Of a stretch of 5,345 nucleotides of DNA, positions 1-4,713 are shown piece by piece. A program made the position numbers and the translations under genes. Below the pieces are notes generated by a model. The model was not told the DNA's origin, made no database searches, and was given only the letters and a program-made list of their open reading frames with translations. Where the stretch lies: assembly GCA_050942695.1 (NCBI GenBank), contig JBMNNU010000231.1, forward strand, positions 1 through 5,345, given 5' to 3'. Every line of letters begins with the position of its first letter. Positions within the stretch are counted from its first letter, which is position 1. Origin of the DNA: JBMNNU01 sp050942695 (GTDB taxonomy: Bacteria > Chloroflexota > UBA6077).

Positions 1-230
1 AGTAAAATCGAAGGATCGATTTCGGGTCTGTAATCTTCCGGCTTATTTCTATACTGATTCAATATATCACGGGCTAATAGACCCTGTCTATAGAGCCTTA
101 TTCCCTCATTCGAGTGGTCTCGCCAGCCCTCATCACGCGGCTTTAGCTTCGTGGGAACACTCACGAAGCTGGAATTCCGCGTTTCTTTATTGGCCGTAGG
201 CGCAAACGCAATACATGTACCGGCGTTCAT
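1..230 (-). CDS. Unrecognised protein, N-terminal part (runs off the left edge)
   Basis: Reading the minus strand from ATG at 230-228 gives 76 codons with no stop up to the window edge, so the C-terminus is missing. I do not recognise the family. The first 30 residues (beginning MNAGTCIAFAPTANK) look poorly structured. From about residue 35 the composition becomes that of a normal soluble helical protein, rich in charged residues (DEGWRDHSNEG, then RLYRQGLLARDILNQYRNK). A GCAGGA ribosome-binding-like sequence lies 10 bases upstream of the ATG, which is rather far, so a later start such as the GTG near residue 23 is possible. The gene diverges from the small membrane protein gene with 48 bases between them. 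A competing plus-strand frame (2-199) is also open but has an unnatural composition rich in His, Ser and Trp. Chance alone would leave 76 codons open only a few percent of the time. The call is tentative. Confidence 0.45.
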   Translation of the reverse strand, partial: MNAGTCIAFAPTANKETRNSSFVSVPTKLKPRDEGWRDHSNEGIRLYRQGLLARDILNQYRNKPEDYRPEIDPSIL

Positions 231-269
231 CCGGCATTAATCCTGCTTGATGGAGGCGATCAGTTGGCG

Positions 270-275
270 AAGGAG
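270..275 (+). promoter_or_regulatory. Ribosome binding site AAGGAG that points to the second ATG
   Basis: AAGGAG lies 3 bases before the ATG at 279 and 6 bases before the in-frame ATG at 282. The usual 5-9 base spacing favours the second ATG, so the protein probably begins MDLIGG. Confidence 0.6.
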
Positions 276-278
276 TAG

Positions 279-608
279 ATGATGGACCTAATAGGTGGGA
301 TCGTTATTGCGACCTCGGTATTCATCCTTTCAATGGCCCTGGTAACGCTCTTCGTCCGGTTGCCTGCGGGGGAGCACAGCATTCGCCAGGTATCGGTAGG
401 CAATAAGCTCACCCAAAAGGTGCTTGCAGTATCGCTCGTGGTGTACTTCGTAGCTGTAGTCAACCTTCTGCTGATTGCCCAGCAGGTCAATCTGGCCCTT
501 GGAAGCTTCGTAGTGGGTATCGTACTACTGCTGGTTTACCACGTGGAACCGGCGCTACGTGGTAGAGGAAGCCAGGCGGCGGATGAATCCGAGAGCTGGG
601 AAGAGTAG
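279..608 (+). CDS. Small membrane protein with three predicted transmembrane helices
   Basis: The 109-residue product (108 if the ATG at 282 is used) belongs to no family I recognise. Three hydrophobic segments are visible at about residues 4-26, 48-67 and 71-88, separated by a charged loop (RLPAGEHSIRQ...NKLTQK) and a very short turn (QQVN). The C-terminal tail (RGRGSQ, then the acidic end ESESWEE) is hydrophilic. By the positive-inside rule the Arg/Lys-rich first loop and the tail face the cytoplasm, which puts the N-terminus outside. There is no cleavable signal peptide; the first helix is more likely a membrane anchor. A strong ribosome binding site precedes it. It stands alone: the upstream gene diverges and the next downstream gene is convergent. 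Function is unknown. The clean start signal, natural membrane-protein composition and lack of a better frame make it a likely real gene. Confidence 0.72.
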   Translation: MMDLIGGIVIATSVFILSMALVTLFVRLPAGEHSIRQVSVGNKLTQKVLAVSLVVYFVAVVNLLLIAQQVNLALGSFVVGIVLLLVYHVEPALRGRGSQAADESESWEE

Positions 609-648
609 AGGGCGTTGGAAGCATTTCCAGGTTGCACGCATCCGTAGC

Positions 649-776
649 ACAGGGCCCTGTGCCCTGTCGTCCACGTTGAGCTTGTACTATCTAAGATACT
701 GTATACCAACGAGGACTGCAGGGCAGAGCGCCCTGCACTACTTGATATGAGGCCAGAAACATAGGGCAGAGCGCCT
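649..776. repeat. Three related short stem-loops (AGGGC-N5-GCCCT plan) between convergent genes
   Basis: This non-coding gap (609-823) holds three hairpins on one plan. The first, at 649-667, has a 7-bp stem ACAGGGC/GCCCTGT with loop CCTGT. The second, at 717-737, has a perfect 8-bp stem TGCAGGGC/GCCCTGCA with loop AGAGC. The third, at 763-776, is a degenerate copy sharing the 13 bases AGGGCAGAGCGCC with the second (720-732 and 763-775). The first also forms part of a 16-bp perfect palindrome, GCACAGGGCCCTGTGC (647-662). None is followed by a T tract, so they are not textbook intrinsic terminators. They could be REP-like repeats or signals ending the two converging transcripts. I see no gene in the gap. 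Confidence 0.6.
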
Positions 777-817
777 CGTGCCAAGCGTGTTAGAAATGAT
801 GTAGTTGTTGACATAAT

Positions 818-847
818 ACTCGCCTATTTAGTGCCAAATAGGCGAGT
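818..847. repeat. Perfect 12-bp inverted repeat over the hydrolase stop codon
   Basis: ACTCGCCTATTT (818-829) and AAATAGGCGAGT (836-847) are exact inverted copies separated by six bases. The repeat spans the last codons and the TAG stop (826-824) of the cyclase-family gene. It could form a stable hairpin at the 3' end of that mRNA and act as a terminator or protect the transcript from exonucleases. There is no T run immediately after the stem on either strand, so an intrinsic terminator is only a possibility. Confidence 0.55.
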
Positions 848-1501
848 AGGGGAGACATTGGAGTCGTCATCGATAAGCAACACTCGCGCAGGCGCACCAT
901 CGACTCCCAACAGCTTCAACGGCAAGCACAGTAGGTAGTAGCTTCGGTCTGGCTCGACATCGCGGAGATCGAGGCCTTCCAGGACTGCTACACCGTTCGT
1001 GAGCAGGATTCGGTGAGCAGGGAGATCCTCTGAATCGAATGGGTCTATAGATAGGTAATCTATCCCCAACAGCTCGATACCTCTGTCAACGATCCACTGG
1101 GCTCCATCGGGGGCAAGCGCGACGTAGTTCTCGAAGAAGGTCCATGGCGTCCGATCCCATAGCCCGCTGTTGGTCGTTTGCAGGAGCAACCTCCGTGTGC
1201 CGTCCGGGATGCCGGCCTCCTCTAGTGTGCCAGCATCCACCAGGCTGAGAGCAGGCGGTACCCTACAGAGCCAGGCATCGCCGACCAGTCGGTCGATAGC
1301 GAGTTGGTCCACGGTTGCCCCTTCGGCCAGGAGATGTCTCGGCGCATCGAGATGAGTGCCGGTGTGGGTGCTCAACTGCAGCATCGACAGTTGGGTCGAA
1401 TCTCCGGCTGCGAGGCTGTGTACCGGATCTAAGCGGGGTTTTGGGTCTCCAGGCCACACCGGCAGGTCGGTGGATATCGGCAGTGTGACGTCGTGAATCA
1501 T
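824..1501 (-). CDS. Cyclase-family metal-dependent hydrolase (kynurenine formamidase-like)
   Basis: The 225-residue product belongs to the cyclase family (PF04199), which includes KynB kynurenine formamidases and isatin hydrolases. The signature is visible as STHTGTHLDAPRH at residues 44-56, giving metal and catalytic residues His46, His50, Asp52 and His56. A second cluster follows with His163 (PAHRILLTNG) and Glu175 (VLEGLDL), and the family C-terminal block LPLKLLGVDGAPARVLL is at 194-209. All ligands are present and the length is typical, so the enzyme should be active and cytoplasmic. The substrate cannot be told: no tryptophan-catabolism genes are nearby, and many family members hydrolyse amides or lactam-like rings other than formylkynurenine. 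The ATG overlaps the recombinase stop codon (ATGA), and GAGGAG stands five bases upstream of it inside the recombinase gene, so the two are probably translationally coupled. The gene ends in a perfect inverted repeat. Confidence 0.9.
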   Translation of the reverse strand: MIHDVTLPISTDLPVWPGDPKPRLDPVHSLAAGDSTQLSMLQLSTHTGTHLDAPRHLLAEGATVDQLAIDRLVGDAWLCRVPPALSLVDAGTLEEAGIPDGTRRLLLQTTNSGLWDRTPWTFFENYVALAPDGAQWIVDRGIELLGIDYLSIDPFDSEDLPAHRILLTNGVAVLEGLDLRDVEPDRSYYLLCLPLKLLGVDGAPARVLLIDDDSNVSPTRLFGTK

Positions 1502-2583
1502 GGCATCTCCTCGTCGTTCATCGGCGGCTCCGCCCGCCTGCCGCCCCGCTTTTTCCTGGTCGATTCCAGCTCGGCGGCTAGCTCCTCCGCCGACGCACTG
1601 TAGCGCTCGAAGGCGCTGCGCAGGTGGGAGACCTCATAGTGTGCGTAGATCTTTTTCGTGGTTTCTGGGGAGGCGTGGCCTAGGATATCCTGGACCTCGG
1701 AGAGCTTAGCGCCCCGGTTCAGCATCGTGCTGGCCTTGGCGTGCCGAAAATCGTGAGTAGTCACATCTACCCCCGCCATGGCCGCATATTTTTTAACGAT
1801 TCGCCATATAGCGTGGGGAGGAAGTCGGAAGTTTTGCCCTCCTTGAACGGCTTTGCCTCGCCGAACATCGTGTCGTATGAAGAGGGGAACGTAGCGGTCG
1901 CCCCGTGTTGCCAGGTACTCCCTGATAGCCTCCAACGCCTCTTCGGTGAAAAATACGACTCGCTCCTTGTCGCCCTTGCCGGTTATCAGCGACTGAGAGG
2001 ACCAACCGTCGTCTACGTCCTGTCGGTTGAGCCTAGAGACCTCCTCCCTGCGCATCCCGGTTGCGAAGAGAGTGTGGAGAATGGCCTTATCACGTAGGAT
2101 CTCAAGCCGTTTAGAGTGGTTTTTCGGGGTAGGCTCCGGTAGGGGAATGTTGTTTACATAAAGTATAACCATCGGCAGGCGCCGGTCGATCCTGGGGGTC
2201 TTGTAGCTCCCCTTGCCCATAACTTCCTGGAGTCCAGCCCTGATCTGCTCGAAGCTAGCATCAGTGGGTAGGAGGCGCCTGCGAGCCAGGAAGCGGTAAA
2301 AACCCCTGGCGCCTGCGATATATGTGACTATGGTCGCACGGCGGTCGCGTCCGTACATATCTACCAGCCAACCGTAAAACCTTTCGAGGATCTCCGGCGG
2401 CAGATCCTTAGCCAGCGCATCCCGGCTAACGCCGGTGTCCAACAAGAACTCGGTGAAGCGCTTCAGCGATTTCTCGTATGTTGCGATAGTGGCCGGCGAT
2501 TTTCCGACCATGGCCTGCAGGAATTCGTCTATCTGGGTCTGGATGGCCAGCGGCTGCTGATTTGACGTATCGTGTGGCGGCAA
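1498..2583 (-). CDS. Tyrosine recombinase / phage-type integrase
   Basis: This 361-residue protein is a site-specific recombinase that cuts and rejoins DNA through a tyrosine nucleophile. Residues about 15-105 form the N-terminal SAM-like core-binding domain (SPATIATYEKSLKRFTEFLL, later GARGFYRFLARR). Residues about 155-330 form the catalytic domain. The catalytic set is complete: Arg178 in ATGMRREE, Lys203 in TGKGDKER, His277 and Arg280 in THDFRH, His303 in LGHAS and nucleophile Tyr313 in KKIYAHY. The protein is longer than chromosomal XerC/XerD (about 300 residues); the extra length lies in a linker (125-155) and a basic-then-acidic tail after 335, so it is more likely an element integrase than the dif recombinase. 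Translation starts at TTG, supported by GGGAGG five bases upstream. The 3' end overlaps the hydrolase gene by four bases, and the polymerase gene lies 141 bases upstream on the same strand. No frameshift or truncation is seen. Confidence 0.95.
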   Translation of the reverse strand: MPPHDTSNQQPLAIQTQIDEFLQAMVGKSPATIATYEKSLKRFTEFLLDTGVSRDALAKDLPPEILERFYGWLVDMYGRDRRATIVTYIAGARGFYRFLARRRLLPTDASFEQIRAGLQEVMGKGSYKTPRIDRRLPMVILYVNNIPLPEPTPKNHSKRLEILRDKAILHTLFATGMRREEVSRLNRQDVDDGWSSQSLITGKGDKERVVFFTEEALEAIREYLATRGDRYVPLFIRHDVRRGKAVQGGQNFRLPPHAIWRIVKKYAAMAGVDVTTHDFRHAKASTMLNRGAKLSEVQDILGHASPETTKKIYAHYEVSHLRSAFERYSASAEELAAELESTRKKRGGRRAEPPMNDEEMP

Positions 2584-2588
2584 GGGGA

Positions 2589-2594
2589 CCTCCC
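2589..2594 (-). promoter_or_regulatory. Ribosome binding site that fixes the TTG start of the recombinase
   Basis: On the minus strand GGGAGG is followed by TCCCC and then TTG (2583-2581). There is no in-frame ATG near the beginning of the conserved core-binding domain, so the TTG is the supported start. Confidence 0.65.
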
Positions 2595-2596
2595 AC

Positions 2597-2649
2597 GCTT
2601 ACACTGTTTTTCGGGTTCATGCAAGTTAATGTGAATTACATGACATGAA
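2597..2649. promoter_or_regulatory. AT-rich palindromic region upstream of the recombinase (operator or crossover-site candidate)
   Basis: Upstream of the recombinase the sequence becomes AT-rich and symmetrical. TTCATG (2616-2621) and CATGAA (2644-2649) are inverted copies 22 bases apart. Within them ATGT-GAATT-ACAT (2629-2641) is a near-perfect small palindrome, and CATGA occurs twice in tandem (2639-2648). A GTAAGC box (minus strand, 2602-2597) sits just upstream of the ribosome binding site and matches the core of the boxes clustered at 3991-4086. I could not identify convincing -35/-10 hexamers. Recombinase promoters and attachment cores often sit in such places, but nothing here proves either. 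Confidence 0.3.
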
Positions 2650-2666
2650 AATAGTAGCAGATCCCC

Positions 2667-2694
2667 AGGCGAGGATCAACCCTCTTCCCCGCCT
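2667..2694 (-). repeat. Stem-loop between the polymerase and recombinase genes
   Basis: In minus-strand RNA, AGGCGGGGA (2694-2686) pairs with TCCTCGCCT (2675-2667) over nine positions with a single G-U pair and a 10-base loop. On the plus strand the same position is an A-C mismatch, so the fold is better in the direction of the genes. The nearest T run starts about 13 bases after the stem, so this is a weak terminator candidate; it may instead be an attenuator or a processing site within an operon. Confidence 0.35.
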
Positions 2695-2724
2695 AAATAG
2701 CCCTGGGTCCTGGGCGCCTTGTGC

Positions 2725-3855
2725 CTAGATCGGCGGCATGTACATGTGGCTCATGTCGACCTTCTCATCGAGGATCGATCCCCAAAGGTCGCCCCCAACC
2801 GAATGCACGCGCTCGAGGGCTGCCTCCATAGTGAATCCCCCGGGATTCAGCGAATCCAGCTCTTCCCAGCGCACCGGCATCGATACGAGCCCCCACTGGT
2901 CGGCCGCGGGCGAATATGCCGATAGAAAGGTCTTTCCCTGCTGATTCTGGTGGTAATCCAGGAGCAGCTTGCCGGTCCGCCTGGCAACAGACCACTCGGT
3001 GGTCACATCCTGGGGATGCTCCTCGAGCAACAGCCAGGCGATAGCAGCCGCAGCCGACCTCACATGGGTGTAGTCCATATTCCTCAAGATCGGCACGAAG
3101 ATATGTAAACCAGACCTTCCTGAGGTCTTGACGTAGGGCGGCAGGGAGAGCGACTCCAGGATCTCCTTCAACCAGAAGGCGACCTCACAGCACTTGCGGA
3201 AGGCGATCCGTTCCGCCTCCATTTCATTCGATTCGCTCAAGGAATAAAAATAGGGATCCAAGTCGAATACCATGAAATCGGGGTAGTTCAACACCGATCG
3301 GTCCAACTGCCGAGTCGATCCCGTAAATTCGGTGGAAAGCTTAACCGCATCCGGTTCATTCACTATCCTCGAGAACCAGGGGCGCATCTCCAGATTCGCA
3401 ACATCGCCCAGCCAGAGCAGCGTCGCAAGGTTGTTGCACATCAGACAGCACTTATTGAGACCGTCGCGCTCCGAGTAGACGGTTACCGTTTCCACAAATG
3501 GCGGCGCCGGGCCCTCCCAGTATCTCTGGAACGACCATGCGGCGTTTGCCCCATGAGGAAACCTGATCAATGTAACTGGCCGATTCATCATGTGATTGAT
3601 CAGCAATGGAGAGATACTGATCAGATAGCGAAGGTAGTCCCTCTTAGTTACCGGATTCCGCCCCTCTCCCCCCGGCCAGTACACACTGTCCAGATGTTTG
3701 AGCAGCAGTTGGTACCCATCAACTTCTAGGAGAGCTTCATTCTGCCCCTCCCGCAACCTCTCCAGCACACTTTCAACCTCCTCCCCCCTCCACGGCCAAG
3801 AATAACGGGCCCAGGAAACCTCTTCGATCGATTTCATACCTCCCCACCCATTCAC
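2725..3855 (-). CDS. Stand-alone LigD-type polymerase/primase domain protein
   Basis: This 376-residue protein matches the polymerase domain of the bacterial end-joining enzyme LigD, an archaeo-eukaryotic primase-type nucleotidyltransferase that fills gaps and extends ends at double-strand breaks. Visible landmarks are LKHLDSVYWP (52-61), TKRDYLRYL (70-78), NRPVTLIRFPHG (91-102), metal motif FDLDP with Asp198 and Asp200, KTSGRSGLH (243-251, Ser245 and His251), third acidic residue Asp300 in LLLDYHQNQQGKT, then AYSP and a VSMPVRWEEL block (324-333). No ligase or phosphoesterase domain is fused, and no Ku or ligase gene is in the window. Oddities are an insertion of roughly 15-20 residues before FDLDP, Arg158 (EMRPW) where the family usually has His, and two CC pairs (136-137, 222-223). 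The start is uncertain: GTG at 3855 has no clear ribosome binding site, while the in-frame ATG at 3837 has GGGGAGG only one base before it. It could serve repair or replication of a mobile element. Confidence 0.88.
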   Translation of the reverse strand: MNGWGGMKSIEEVSWARYSWPWRGEEVESVLERLREGQNEALLEVDGYQLLLKHLDSVYWPGGEGRNPVTKRDYLRYLISISPLLINHMMNRPVTLIRFPHGANAAWSFQRYWEGPAPPFVETVTVYSERDGLNKCCLMCNNLATLLWLGDVANLEMRPWFSRIVNEPDAVKLSTEFTGSTRQLDRSVLNYPDFMVFDLDPYFYSLSESNEMEAERIAFRKCCEVAFWLKEILESLSLPPYVKTSGRSGLHIFVPILRNMDYTHVRSAAAAIAWLLLEEHPQDVTTEWSVARRTGKLLLDYHQNQQGKTFLSAYSPAADQWGLVSMPVRWEELDSLNPGGFTMEAALERVHSVGGDLWGSILDEKVDMSHMYMPPI

Positions 3856-3985
3856 TTAGCTGGCCTACAGCTTTCTGACCTTACAGTATTGGGCAGATCC
3901 TTAAGCCCCTAACCGTCACCCCACCTGCACCTTTTCCACATCTCTTCGACACACCGATTCGCAATACAAATGGGCAAGAATTGCG

Positions 3986-4086
3986 CCAAAGTAAGCAAAA
4001 TTACGACATTTAAGCGCATTATGCTTACTTTGGGTAATCGGTTTTGCTTACGGCGAGTAAATAAACATGATGACAACTGGTAAGCA
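3986..4086. promoter_or_regulatory. Cluster of four GTAAGCA boxes, probable operator array
   Basis: The 7-mer GTAAGCA occurs at 3991-3997 and 4080-4086 on the plus strand, and at 4022-4028 and 4045-4051 on the minus strand. The matches extend further. CCAAAGTAAGC (3986-3996) is an exact inverted copy of 4023-4033. GTAAGCAAAA (3991-4000) is an exact inverted copy of 4042-4051. The core TAAGC recurs at 3902, 4011, 4136 and 4274. By eye I find about seven further TAAGC/GCTTA in the remaining 5 kb, so the density here is roughly tenfold higher. The array lies between two divergent genes, one of which encodes a DNA-binding regulator, and its last box abuts a promoter. The regulator identity is inferred. 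Confidence 0.65.
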
Positions 4087-4091
4087 TCCGT

Positions 4092-4120
4092 TTGACACCG
4101 GTGGCCGAGTCGTGCATATT
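4092..4120 (+). promoter_or_regulatory. Sigma-70-type promoter candidate for the XRE gene
   Basis: A perfect TTGACA (4092-4097) is followed after exactly 17 bases by CATATT (4115-4120), which keeps the important A2 and T6 of the -10 box. Transcription would start near 4127 and give a leader of about 190 bases containing the twin hairpin. A GTAAGCA box ends five bases before the -35, and a CGATAAGCG box (4133-4141) lies just past the predicted start, so the promoter is bracketed by likely operator sites. Confidence 0.5.
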
Positions 4121-4185
4121 ACTCTGGAACATCGATAAGCGGGCATGGTTCACACAAACAGCCAGATCGTGTAACAGTCCAATGC

Positions 4186-4245
4186 TGTAACGTCGGGGCT
4201 CGTCCCCGACGAGGTACCACGTCGGGCACAAGTCCCGACGCTACA
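4186..4245. repeat. 60-bp twin-hairpin palindromic element (REP/MITE-like)
   Basis: Two hairpins stand side by side. CGTCGGGG/CCCCGACG (4191-4211) has an 8-bp stem with loop CTCGT. CGTCGGG/CCCGACG (4220-4240) has a 7-bp stem with loop CACAAGT. The element is also inverted as a whole: TGTAACGTCGGG at the left end (4186-4197) pairs with CCCGACGCTACA at the right (4234-4245) with one mismatch, and the middle (4205-4226) is a 22-base palindrome around GGTACC with one mismatched pair. It can therefore fold as one long hairpin or as two short ones. This resembles dispersed palindromic repeats such as REP/BIME or miniature transposons. No target-site duplication is evident, and copy number cannot be judged from one window. 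Confidence 0.7.
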
Positions 4246-4319
4246 TTGTGACTCGTGCCGTGACCCATGCCGATAAGCGCGCGGAATGATGCATTAACTA
4301 TTAATAAAGGGGATCGAAC

Positions 4320-4706
4320 GTGGAATCCTTCGGAGCGTTGATGCGATATTACCGCGAGAGAGCGGGGATGTCTCAGCGAGCCTTGGCCAAACTATCTGAG
4401 ATTAATCCAGCCATCGTCAGCAGATTAGAGACTGGGGACAGGATGCCTTCAGGCCCCCACCAGGTGCTGGCCATCGCGCGCGCACTCGACCTCAGTCCAG
4501 CCGACCGCGATAACCTTCTCTCCATGGCCGGCCACTGGCCATCGGCTATCCTTGCTCTAGGGCCCCAAGATGAGACTCTTTTGGAGGTCGCACGCGTTCT
4601 CTCCACCGAAGGCATCCAAGAGGAAGAACTTAACCGTTTTAGGGCTATCGTCCACCTTCTTGCCGAACAGTTGTTAACCGGTCGTAAACAACAGCAGCAA
4701 CCGTGA
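4320..4706 (+). CDS. XRE-family helix-turn-helix transcriptional regulator
   Basis: The 128-residue product begins with a Cro/C1-type DNA-binding domain at about residues 4-60. The helix-turn-helix is read as SQRALAKLSEINPAIVSRLE (18-37) followed by the usual GDRMPS, a helix with LAIARALDLSPADRD, and LLSMAGHWP. Residues 82-122 form a helical C-terminal part (DETLLEVARVL, then EEELNRFRAIVHLLAEQLL) that may dimerise. The end is a short polar tail with four glutamines. There is no ligand or peptidase domain, so this is a plain repressor-type regulator. The start is GTG, with AAAGGGGA six bases upstream; the later ATG at 4341 would cut into the domain. It diverges from the polymerase gene across a region full of repeated boxes, which suggests self-regulation and possibly control of the divergent genes. 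It converges on hflX with seven bases between the stops and no terminator in view. Confidence 0.9.
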   Translation: MESFGALMRYYRERAGMSQRALAKLSEINPAIVSRLETGDRMPSGPHQVLAIARALDLSPADRDNLLSMAGHWPSAILALGPQDETLLEVARVLSTEGIQEEELNRFRAIVHLLAEQLLTGRKQQQQP

Positions 4707-4713
4707 CGGTCGG

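Larger units (their letters stand above)
3856..4319. other. Long divergent intergenic region between the polymerase and XRE genes
   Basis: These 464 bases carry no credible gene. They hold a cluster of GTAAGCA boxes (3986-4086), a plus-strand promoter candidate (4092-4120) and a twin-hairpin element (4186-4245), listed separately. A small inverted repeat AGCTG-GCCTA-CAGCT (3858-3872) lies just upstream of the polymerase GTG. For the polymerase the best promoter I can find on the minus strand is TTGGCG, 17 bases, TATTGC (3989-3961), which is weak in the -10 box and overlaps the first repeat arm. Confidence 0.6.

Noticed and set aside
145..170. AGCTTCGTG/CACGAAGCT hairpin as a terminator
   Set aside because: The stem is good but no T tract follows closely on either strand, and it lies inside the probable left-edge coding sequence.
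2..199. Open plus-strand frame from the left edge, ending at TAG 197-199
   Set aside because: The composition is heavy in His, Ser and Trp, as expected of an antisense reading; the opposite strand gives a more natural protein.
559..750. 63-codon plus-strand frame
   Set aside because: It overlaps the end of the membrane protein gene and crosses the hairpin repeats; no start signal supports it.
808..836. TTGACA at 808-813 as a plus-strand promoter
   Set aside because: At 17 bases the -10 position reads GTGCCA, and the downstream sequence is the end of a convergent gene.
1741..2097. 118-codon open frame on the plus strand
   Set aside because: It is antisense to the catalytic domain of the recombinase, has no ribosome binding site and no natural protein character.
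14..3835. GATCGATTTC at 14-23 and 3826-3835 as attachment repeats
   Set aside because: Many 10-base matches are expected by chance in a window of this size, and the second copy is inside the polymerase coding sequence.
4025..4231. 68-codon minus-strand frame in the divergent intergenic region
   Set aside because: It runs through the twin hairpin and the repeated boxes, has no ribosome binding site and an arbitrary composition.
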